From positions 13,933,207-13,997,206 of the forward strand of contig NC_042532.1 of NCBI RefSeq assembly GCF_900963305.1: a stretch of DNA of 64,000 bases, in the 5' to 3' direction. This document shows positions 54,408 through 64,000 of the stretch, one piece after another. The stretch comes from Echeneis naucrates. Its lineage: Eukaryota > Chordata > Actinopteri > Carangiformes > Echeneidae. Every line of letters begins with the position of its first letter. The stretch's first letter is position 1. Under the pieces are notes generated by a model. That model was not told the DNA's origin and ran no database searches. It saw only the letters and a list, made by a program, of their open reading frames with translations. The position numbers and the translations under genes are program-made.

Positions 54408-57151
54408 CACCATTTTATTATGATAATGTTATAGAATTATGTTGATATGTCAAATTACAAGTGTATGATGTAACATAAAAACAGTTACAAACATATGTAT
54501 GCATATTTACATCATATATTTATGAAAAGTAACGAGCTACATCTGTATGAAGAAAATACAACTATGACATGAGTTATTGGGACTATAAATTTTACATCAT
54601 ATACTTGGTATTCTCGAACCATGATAAGAAATACCTAGACATGTAGAAACCAATAGAACCAGAACGAGAGATGTTAAATTGTAAGATGAAAACTAGGATG
54701 GACGTGAGGCACTTTTTTGAGGTTGTCAGGATGTGAAAGCCGATGGCACTAAGAAAAGAAAAGGAACAAAAGGATGCACAAGAAAGAAATATGCACAAAG
54801 AGATAGTGAAAAAGAAAAAGAAAGAAAACAGGCAGTGTTTACAGAATAGTTAAGAGTAGTACCATTTATACTGCAAGTTTCAAAACACAAATGTCTTCCA
54901 CTATTTAGAACTAATCACATAAATGTTACATCAAGCGCTGTAAGATGAAAAAAAGCTTACATATAGTATCATCAGTGCACCAAAGCATCGGAGAATTGAA
55001 ACATAACCACTCAACTGCTGTGAAAAGTAAACTTTTTAAAACATTACACTGACGAGATAGCTTTTTATTTTTAATCTACACAATGTCAAGAATGTACACT
55101 TGTATGCATTCCCAAAGATATGCACAATTTCCAAGATTGAAAGAGGATAAAAGACTAGCAGCAAAGTGGTTAAAACTGAAGTCTTATATAATGCAGGTCA
55201 AAAAAATATATATATATTAAAGCAGACAGACATGTTGCATATATAATACAGTACATGACAGGAAGTTGCACTGTGCTGGTTAATGCAGAATGAGAAGTGT
55301 TATTTCAGCATTCTCTACACTTTGTATAAATGCACGTCCTACATTTTGCTTCTCAGCCAGCAAGTTTTAATCAGGTTCATCAAACCTTGGTTCAGCTTGC
55401 AATAATGCAGGGCAATCCAATTACAATGGGAGAATATGACAACCAACCAAACATTTGGTTACACACCAACCCCCACCACGCACACAGCCCGCACACACAA
55501 ACACACATTACACACACTCTCCGTGGGCACACAAGAACACACGTATATAGTAACACTCATGCACCCACACACATGCACAAGTGTTCACTTCATCACACAG
55601 AGCAATCAAACATTTAAAAACTCGCTGTTATGGTTATATGCTGTTGGAGAATTAGGGTTTAACAGTCGTTCATAGCTGATTTTCTCTGTCAACACAATAA
55701 AATTAGTGATTGTATCTAGCAGCTTTATATGTATGTATGTATGTAAATATATATATTTATATATCAAACTTTTGAAACAAGTGGACTGCAACTACTGTAC
55801 CATGTTAGCACTAGCCTTCCTTCTACCGTACAAAACTATAGAGAAACTCTATTAGACGCCCAATAGTCATTTCCATCACAAACGCCCTCTACTTTTCAAT
55901 GTGAAATAATACTAAAAGGTGATCTATGTACATAATGCTGTCAATTGAAGCTACAGTATATGCTGACAGCAACGATAAATACAGCTCTATCTTTAAATTT
56001 TCAAAAATAATAATAATTAAAAAAAAAAAAAAAAGCTGGGATTATTATCAGTACTTAAATATAGTGTTAGGTATTTACAGGTGTTTGGAGTTTGGTACCA
56101 GGGGTCGGTTGTCTACCTATATAGCATTAAAGTGTCCTGTCCTGTCACTGACTCAGTCTGCAGAGAGGTCAATGTGTTTCCCACGCTAGTAAGTTTGCAT
56201 AGAAAGTAAAAGGGAGCATTGGTCGGGTTGGAATTAGGAAAATAAATGTTCCTCCTGCCACCATGTTATTTTTAATCCTATGACAGGAAGTGAGAATAGA
56301 TGCATATCTGTTAGGAACAGCACATGGATCTTGCACTAAATCTACTGTTAAATACTGAGGTGTATCACAATTAGCACTTAGGTTAAATGTGCCAATGCCT
56401 TAGTTGGGGATAAATTTGTTTCAATTACGTTTTATTGCAGCCAGATGTCCAAACTAAAGCGTTTCTTCTGTAGAGGGTTTGTTCTAACCTAGGTCTTGAA
56501 TGTCTGGCTCAAAATTGTGAGGCAGACATTTATTTCTGCTCTTTTGGGTGGGAAATGGGTTTCAAACTGTTCAGTCTGTTACAGTATGTCTAGCTCCTGT
56601 TTGCCAAAGGACAGTAAAGTAGCAGAATTAAGCCTATTTCCTGTCTTTCTGAGAAAAGTACAACAAAATCAATGCCATTCTCATTCTCTGTACAGTAAAT
56701 ATGGATCTAAAACCAGCTCCAGGCTATTTTAGGTAAGCTTAGCATAAAAACCGAAAACATTGAGACACAGCCTGGCTAGTCAGGAGCTAGCAAAAATACA
56801 TCCAAATGATCCATCTATCATAAATGTTAACATGTTCCGAGTGTAAAAACTGTAATCTGCCCATGTTTGTTTCTGGACAAATCAAACATTAATTACTGGG
56901 GTGCTTCCATATTTCCTGTTTTTATGCTCATTATAACTGGATGCTTTTTTCCATTTTAGCATTGACTTTCGCTTCTAATTCTCAGTAAGAAAGTAAATAT
57001 GAGAATTCCCCAAATTACAAATGACTCCTTTGATACAAAGATGTTTTGGGAAACAGGATGCTGCTCAGTGCTGTTTAGAGTCAAAGCCTTAATCACGTAG
57101 TCAGTGATGACGTTGCATGACACCAGATCACCAGTGCATATGCAGACATAT

Positions 57152-57188
<37 letters not shown>

Positions 57189-58850
57189 CACAAAACATCA
57201 GTATGTTTGTTGTTGTTGTTCTTTTTTTGTTTACGTCGCTAAGATACTCAGCATTCTTAACACAATCCAATCACTCATTCACTCATTCAGGGTCTGTTAA
57301 ATGAAGACACATGGAAAAAGTTGACTAACTTCCAAAGAACAACATAATACGACATTTATCACAAGGTATGGGGAGAAAATAAAAACAAAACAAAAACCGC
57401 TTCATGGGACAAACATGAAAATTTGAAGAGGGTGCTGCAACCAAAGCTTGGAGAGCAGTGCTTTCAGGAGGGGTTTCCCCCATGCCAAAGGTTTAAAATT
57501 AATTAGAATTATGTACAGACTAATTCCAAAATCAGAGGGTTTCTTAATCAAAGAATAGCCTAATTTAAGTGCCTCATCATTTAACCAAGGAACACTGTAA
57601 CCCCTGTACTCACCAAAACAAAACTTGCTGGTTGAGCAACATTTCAGCCTTTGTTTCAAAAATAATTGCAAAAGGAGAAGGAAAATAACAATGAGGAAAC
57701 AGAACAACAATTTCACTACAACAGTAAATAGCTGGACTAAAAGAGATTCACTGGTGTAAAATGAAATTGTCCCGTATTGGTTTTAATTTAAATGGTTCAA
57801 GAGGTTCTAATGCTATTTTGTGAAGTGGAAAAACTATTTCGGGGAACTCAACATGGTAAAGTTGTTACCATTTTTTCCCTTCTAATCATGGAATCGATCC
57901 CTTTTATTTTGGAATGCAATCAAATTGTCCCAATCACCTTGGGAAAGCAAGGTAATCATTTCAACATCTTCAAAATGAATGTCAAAAGTTCTGCCAAGCT
58001 GTACCCTCAGAAACAAGCTGTTACTCTTTAGTTTGTTTCAAAGTTTGATGGGAAACAGGGAAATCAATTGGCCACACATCCACCACAGCAACATCTCTAA
58101 AATGTTAAAATGACTCTGAACATGGTGGTTAATGTACCACATTTTGAGAGCGTTACCTTTACTCTGTGGTGGTGGTGGGGTGGGGGCGGTGGTTTAAGGG
58201 GGGAGGGGTGCCATTTCTAGTGCACTTTTCTCTGTCTAGTAATTACATTGTCAGCAAATGCTTAAGCCATGAAGGAAAGGCCACTGTTACCCAACTGCAA
58301 ATTCACAAAAAAGCAAGAACATATCCCTTTTAGCATACTCAAACAGCAAGTATCTTTCTGAACGCAGAATAGTTTTGTTTTCTTTTTTTTTTTTGTCACT
58401 CTGTACAAAAGACAAATTCCTTCATAAAGTTACACATTACTTGTAGTAGAGTTCTGACAACTGTGGCCTGGCTTTGTCAATGCATGACTGTGAATGTGAG
58501 AGAGAGGTGTGTCTGTGTGTTTGAGTGTGTGCATGTGTGAGAACTGGTGTGTTTAGTAACATCTCCAAGTCTATTAATCTTGACGTTTCCTCCTCCTCTT
58601 CTCCTCGGATTAAGCTCCTGAACTTAGCTTGATGCTCAGAGCCCCCACAAAGCATATGGTTTGTCCTCCACTGCTGCTTGTCGGCGACAAACACAAACTG
58701 AAATCTCCAAAAGCCCTCAGAGCTGGGGATCAACAACATATCACCCCGTCTGAGAGGGGAATGAAAAAAGGATGCCGGCTTTTAATTTTCCGCTTTTATT
58801 CACTTCCTGTGTTAGCTAGCTTTGAGGGTGTCCCAGAGTCTGGCGTCAGG
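54408..58850 (-). other. Probable long SPRED1 3' UTR
   Basis: About 4.4 kb of AT-rich, non-coding DNA follows the SPRED1 stop on the minus strand and ends near an AATAAA (TTTATT at about 54413-54418). Human SPRED1 also has a multi-kilobase 3' UTR. It holds four perfect Pumilio sites (minus-strand TGTANATA) at 54504-54511, 55925-55932, 56072-56079 and 57510-57517. Low-complexity CA-rich stretches are at about 55480-55580. The extent is an inference; earlier poly-A sites may be used. Confidence 0.45.
57152..57192. repeat. (CA)n microsatellite
   Basis: About 20 CA units with one CG interruption, inside the probable SPRED1 3' UTR. Confidence 0.92.
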
Positions 58851-59862
58851 TCACCCTGCAGCCTTGTGCTTGCCTCCGCAGCAACGGCAGGCCTCACCAC
58901 AGTGGTGGCAGGCGCGCAGGGGCAGGTAGCAGCACATGCAGGGAGCAATGAAAGAGAGCGCCACCAGGGCCAGCCAGCGTAGACAGAACTGCTCGTCAGA
59001 TGTGTCACATGAGCAGGGGTCTGAGAAGTCGCCCTCGGAGTCAGACATGCAGTGGTACAGCATGCTCTCTGCGCACAGCATGCAGCTGACTTTGTAGATG
59101 CACTGCTTGATCGGGTCAGGGGCGTCTTGGCACTGCCCCCGCCAGTTGTCTTCATGGTTGAACATCTCCCGACAGTAGATGCAGCGTGAACGCTCACCGT
59201 CCTCTCGTCGCCGACGGCCCTTCTTGGACTTCAGCAGGGGCGAGGGCTGGGTCTTGATGGCTGTGTCCTTGCCCAAACCCAGCCCCATACCTGTTCCAAT
59301 TCCCATACCAGGCCCAGAGTGAGAGTCCCCACCTGGGCCATCAGGGAAGAGGTACTCACACTTCTTACTGTCCAGTTTGTGGAAGGGGGGTGGGAAGTCC
59401 AGGTCCTCGCGGTCAGTCTCCTGTTTCCACATGACAGGGTGGCGGTAATCCTCGTAGCCACGAATGAGCACGTCTTTTCGTGGGTTGATGCGAACAATCT
59501 CCTCTTCGTCCATGTGAAAACTGACATGACGAGTTGGCTTCAAGTAGAGGAGAAATTGATAGTTAGATTACTGTCATTGTTACGTTGTTCATTTGTAATA
59601 TACATATTTTTTTACAGGGATCACTCCTTCAATGATCACATTTTCATAACAAAGATATCTTTTCAAGGAAATTTTAACTTTGGGTTTGCACAGAGGAGAA
59701 GCAGACCTGTGGAGGCAGGTAGCGGCGGTTGCTGGAGGGGAACTCGTCGAAGGGCTGGGCGCGGACATAGCAACCCCTGAATGGCTCAGTGGAGACGACG
59801 TTGTTCAGCGGAGAGAATGGCTCTTTCATTGGAGTACAGATGGAAGGAGGCTCATCACACAC
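58851..59862 (-). CDS. spred1: SPRED1, Sprouty-related EVH1 protein, last two coding exons (partial)
   Basis: SPRED proteins recruit neurofibromin to membranes and dampen Ras-MAPK signalling. Two minus-strand exons are visible: 59707-59862 (52 codons, from [11 protein letters not shown] to YLPPQ) and 58851-59537 (from [20 protein letters not shown] to the stop), joined in phase 0 with GT-AG signals. The last exon holds the KIT-binding-like segment ([17 protein letters not shown]) and the whole Cys-rich Sprouty domain: [72 protein letters not shown] and the terminal [12 protein letters not shown]. The N-terminal EVH1 exons were not found and should lie to the right of the window. SPRED family is certain; SPRED1 is favoured by the tail and by FAM98B next door, as on human 15q14. 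Confidence 0.88.
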
Positions 59863-60260
59863 CTGGAAGAACGCAGAAACAAACTCAACTCAATAAAGAC
59901 AGGTGAAATAGTTTGCAAGAATCCATGTGGAGGAAGTAACATTTTATACTTTTCCTCAATAAAATACACATCAAATAAACACAAATCAATGTTCTGAACA
60001 TGTGTGAGGAGTCAAACATACTAATTCATATTTTTTGGAATCTCTTCTCTGACTAATTGTGATGTGCCAGCATTTTTACTTTCTGTATGGATTTCAAAAG
60101 AATGAACGTGAAAATTATTAATGCCTTCATATTTTTCACTGCCCCAGTCTGTTACCATACAATTGTAAAAAATAAAACAAAACATTTTTTTCCTCAGTGT
60201 GTTCATGACCACGAACAGTTTTGACTCAGGGTGTGTAGGCTGTGTGTGTTCCACTCCTAA

Positions 60261-60273
60261 CCACCAGGGGGCA
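60261..60273 (+). promoter_or_regulatory. CTCF-like motif
   Basis: CCACCAGGGGGCA matches the core CTCF consensus (CCACNAGGGGGCR) at every specified base. It lies about 400 bases from a SPRED1 exon, within an intron. Occupancy is not shown by sequence alone. Confidence 0.5.
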
Positions 60274-61322
60274 TCCTACACCCACACTTGGCCAAATGAC
60301 TGTGCTGTGTGGTGATGACTCAAAGGCCTTCTGTTAAGAACTCAGAGTTCCCATCAGCCTTGCATGTGTTCCCACAAACATTTTAACTGATGCGAAATCT
60401 ACTAACACAGGCCTTAAAAACGGCTCTACAAAAATGCAAAGAAAAATAAAAATAAGAGAAATATTGGAAAGCATGCGAGGAAAAGTGAACGCGCACTGGC
60501 ATTCCTTCCACCTCACAGCAAACAATCTATTAATTACAAGAGAAAACGCTCACTGTTGACATCAATCAGGATGAGATGTCTATAAATAACATCTTTTGAA
60601 TGCCACGGACAGCATCAAATAGAGCAAAAATATTTCTAAACATTAGATAGATATAAAATAAACAGTAACAAATCCAATAGAAACAGCCAATACTTCTGTG
60701 CTCATGGCAACAAAATTAGAAGCAATGGCTATTTCATGATTCATGCGTGCAGAGGTGATGAGAGATGGGGGAGGATAGTCAGTTATTACATCAAGAACCT
60801 GGGATATTTTATGTCCAGCTTTATTTCAGCACAACTTCCAGGCTTGTTCACGCACCAACACCCACCAAACATCACATCACATATGCAGATTACACAAAAA
60901 TATGGAGAACTGGGGTTGATTACATTAAAAACGTAAAATTTTATTTATGTTGTCTTTCCCTTCATAGAGAAACTGTTTGAAAATGAGTCAAATTAACGGC
61001 AGGTCTTCAGGGTCATTTCTCTCTTCAAGTGCCACTCCGAAATCGACTGTTGTGGATGGACATACGCTGAGATACCTTCACAAGTACAACCGCATGATCC
61101 TACTGTATTCAAGCCACACTGGCAAGCTGTCCCTCTTTTCCCACACTCACCCCGACCTCAAGGCAGGGTTAGTCCTCCTCTCTTCTCCTTCTCCCACCCT
61201 CCCTCTCTCCGCTCTGCGTGTGGAGGAGGCTGCTGGCTCTGGTTAGTCAGTGCCGTGTGTAAAGTAGCCCACGCCAGTGCTTTAACGCACAGCGGAAATC
61301 TGGTTAGCTCCCAGCTGCTGCT

Positions 61323-61336
61323 ACAGTAATTACTGT
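61323..61336. promoter_or_regulatory. Palindromic homeodomain site
   Basis: ACAGTAATTACTGT is a perfect 14-bp palindrome centred on TAATTA, the typical homeodomain core, and is followed by GTGGTTGCTAAG. It lies in a unique stretch of the SPRED1 intron. Confidence 0.35.
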
Positions 61337-63612
61337 CCTGTGGTTGCTAAGAGATGCTTCCTTTGACTTCTTTTTTTCCCCTCTCTTTATCTTCTTTCCC
61401 TCTCTCCCCTCCGCTTACCCCCCCACACCACCAGCACCTCTAGACTGCTAACACACAGTGTGTGTATGTGTGTCTTTGCGCCCTCTTTGCCTCCAAACAT
61501 ACCAAGTGGTGTAACACACATCCACAGCCTCTGCAAGGGAATGTGAGGAATAGGAGACAGTGGAGGGAGAGAGGAGAAAGAACAGAACAGGAAAAAATTA
61601 GTTTGTGTTGTGTGTGTGAGTGTGAGAGAGAGAGAGAGAAAGGGAGAAAGAGAGCAAGAGGCCAAAGAGTCTACCGAGGGAATGTCATAAACCAGCTCCA
61701 GCTGGAGAAATGCAGCACACAACTTAAAAAGCCAGATGACAGCTGTGTGTGTATGTGAGAGAAAGAGAGAAAAGAGGGAGTGGGGGCAAAATGGGAAACA
61801 GACTTGGGCTTCCTTTTAGAGCGCTTGCCTAAGCCCCAGCATTCAAAGGCATGCATGGGGGCCAATCTGGAGCTGATCTGGCCCTAGAGATGTGGCTGGG
61901 TGAGGAGAAGATGGGAGGGATGAAGGGGAGCGGGGTGGAGGTGGTGGGAGCCAGGGGCAACCTGGCTCCACACCAACATCAGGGATCCATGCACTTCCGC
62001 CCTCAAAAGCGCAGGGGCTCGGGACAGGGAAGGTTAGGGTCGGCACACAAACTGAAAAGCTACACAGCCTACTAGCTTTCTGCGTTTGAGAGAAAAGAAT
62101 GGAGAATAAAAAATGATGTCCATGGTCAGTGGTCTGATCAACAACACTCTGTTGTTTATGTCTGAATATATGTGTTTGTCAGACTCTGCTCAAATAAGGC
62201 AAAACATAAGTAGTGCTTATCTCTGGGTCTTGTTAACTTCAAAACAAAAAGTACAGCCAAGTTTTCCATGAAAACCTTAAAGTAATTAGACATAGACCTA
62301 ATCCCTCTCTGTGAAAAGCTTCATGACACCACTCATACAGTATACTAAGTATGAAGCCAAAAGCCAGCAGAGTTGTTTTATCTCCACATAAAGAGTGGAA
62401 ATAGGGAACAGCTTGTCTCACTCTGTCCAAAGGTAGGGGAATTTACCTAGTAGACACTGATTAACACATTATATCACTTTAAAATTTAAAAACTGTAAAA
62501 AAACTCCCATTTGTGGTTTTATTGGGTATTCCATAGCCACTGGTTCCAGTCTGTAGTTTCACATTTAACACATAAATATGAAACTTGTATCAATTCTATT
62601 ATCTAACAACACCAAAACTGATGAGTATATTTCCTAAAATGTCAAACCCCTGCCAAATTCCCTTTAAGCCCTCTATTTTTACTGGCTGGAAATTGTTGAA
62701 ACACCAATCCAGTTTTAAAGTTTCTGCTCTGAGTGAGACTGTAAAAGCCAACTAGCCAACAAAACCTCTGTGTACTAAACTGATAAGAGAAGACTTCCTG
62801 CCATTGCTAAATTAGATGTTAATGTCTTCCTGTGGCATAAAAAAAAAGAAAAAAAAAAAGACTGCACTAACGAAAGAACTGTGGTAGTAAGGCATTATTA
62901 CTGGCAGTGATCATTGCTGAGTAAGATGCTGCTCAACTGTATATAAAGGAGTAAAATATGTTATATGCATGTGCATATATGTGTTTGATTCTGAGAAACA
63001 AGCCTTTGATGATCATGCAAGTGGGTGCTGAGCCTCAGTGGGTAGGGTGTTGGTGAGAATACTCTATTTTGAGCCCACGTCCTTTGCATCAGACAGACAA
63101 CATAAGAGGAGATAGCCCTGCTCTCTGTCCCTCGGCGTCGCACACATCTGTTACTGTTACAATAACAAGTTATCATTAATTCCACTCCCCAATTTTAACA
63201 AGATGACTAAATCTGGAACTTGATGATAGTAATAGACCGATGTCTATCTTTTCAAGAAGGTCATCGCCACTCAATACTGATCTCCTGCCACAGGAACTGT
63301 TAACAATGCAAACTGGAGGCATACATCATACTCCTTCGGCTTGTATACCTTACAGACTGTCGGGTTATGTGTAGGAACAGTGATGTGAATGTATTTCGGA
63401 GAGCAAAGCCACCCAGCTAATGTCACCCCTTGTTGTGTGGTGGCATTTGCTAGTTCACTGGCTGCAGCACTTGCCACTGGTTCACTTCTCTTTCTCTGTA
63501 GTCCAGGTCTCAGACCGCAACATTCGGATGCCAAATCACCATGGTGACACCCTCAGTGGCTCACTTGCTGAACCTTGTGAACAGCCCCCCCAACACGCAT
63601 GTGCGTGCACAC

Positions 63613-63613
<1 letters not shown>

Positions 63614-63677
<64 letters not shown>
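63614..63677. repeat. (CA)n microsatellite
   Basis: About 31 uninterrupted CA units, followed by a C-rich stretch to about 63750. Confidence 0.95.
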
Positions 63678-63681
<4 letters not shown>

Positions 63682-64000
63682 CCCCGCCTACCCATCCCCC
63701 GTGCCCCATACCACCACCCACCCCCCACACCCCCCTCACCCCTGCTGCCTAGCAACAGCTTTGCCATTGGATTTCCTGTATCTTCAGGCTTATTCCTTAA
63801 AGAGGAACTTTGCCAGAGGTAGACGACCCTGGCTCTCCCTCCTTCAGCACACTTCCGGTCCCATCATACAGGGTGTCAAGCACGAGGCAAAAAAACTGAG
63901 AGCTAAAAACTTTTCAAGGAGGTGTAGTCTCAAATCCAAGATGGTATGGACCTGTTGAGAAACTACATACTGAAATACGACAACTGAGGCTACCAATTTA

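Larger units (their letters stand above)
59863..64000 (-). other. SPRED1 intron extending out of the window
   Basis: No EVH1-domain exon was recognised on the minus strand. The stretch holds a CTCF-like motif (60261-60273), two short palindromes (61323-61336, 63536-63547), a GC-richer unique block (about 61800-62060) and a CA repeat (63614-63677). An 89-codon plus-strand frame at 60977-61246 has no recognised homologue. Confidence 0.5.

Noticed and set aside
54408-58850. miR-126 target site in the SPRED1 3' UTR
   Set aside because: Mammalian SPRED1 is a known miR-126 target, but I found no seed match (CGTACCG on the plus strand) by eye in this stretch.
59319-59780. 153-codon plus-strand frame opposite SPRED1
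   Set aside because: It is antisense to two clear SPRED1 exons and their intron.
63420-63958. Long frames rich in Thr-His or Cys-Val at the right end
   Set aside because: They are translations of the CA repeat at 63614-63677.

Overview
The window is vertebrate nuclear DNA, almost certainly from a ray-finned (teleost) fish. Genes are split by GT-AG introns, intergenic DNA is AT-rich with many CA, TA and poly-A tracts, and the interspersed repeats look like common fish repeats. The exon sets read most clearly as fish orthologues of human genes on 14q31 and 15q14.

Layout, left to right: (1) 1-3279, AT-rich DNA with a tRNA-derived SINE-like block, a small CpG promoter-like patch and a Penelope-like repeat fragment. 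(2) 3302-4282 and 6242-7210, two tandem plus-strand class A GPCR genes with single-exon coding regions: a diverged GPR65-like receptor and GPR65 itself. (3) 7211-13640, intergenic, with an abundant fish repeat at its right end. (4) 14507-27856, minus strand, KCNK10 (TREK-2 two-pore potassium channel), seven coding exons, 578 residues. (5) 31098-35385, plus strand, SPATA7 (photoreceptor and ciliary protein), twelve exons, 582 residues. (6) 37563-48657, plus strand, PTPN21 (FERM-domain tyrosine phosphatase), eighteen coding exons, 1200 residues. (7) 50974-53254, minus strand, FAM98B (subunit of the tRNA-ligase-associated complex), eight exons, 371 residues, one intron with a GC donor. (8) 58851-59862, minus strand, the last two coding exons of SPRED1 (Ras-MAPK inhibitor), with a probable long 3' UTR to its left and intron to the right edge of the window.

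The reading frame stays open across every join in KCNK10, SPATA7, PTPN21 and FAM98B, so these models are internally consistent; they were built by eye from splice signals and remembered human proteins. Gene order GPR65-KCNK10-SPATA7-PTPN21 matches human 14q31, and FAM98B-SPRED1 matches human 15q14, so the window spans a junction between two blocks that are separate in human. The genes do not form one pathway. PTPN21 and FAM98B converge tail to tail, and KCNK10 and SPATA7 are divergent.

I saw no functional RNA gene, CRISPR array or intact mobile element, and nothing I would call a wholly new system. The points most worth following are the loss of a proton-sensing histidine in the first GPCR, the GIG second selectivity filter of KCNK10, the GC-AG intron and minisatellite-encoded tail of FAM98B, homeodomain-motif-rich candidate enhancers in KCNK10 introns, and a repeat family carrying a hammerhead-like core.
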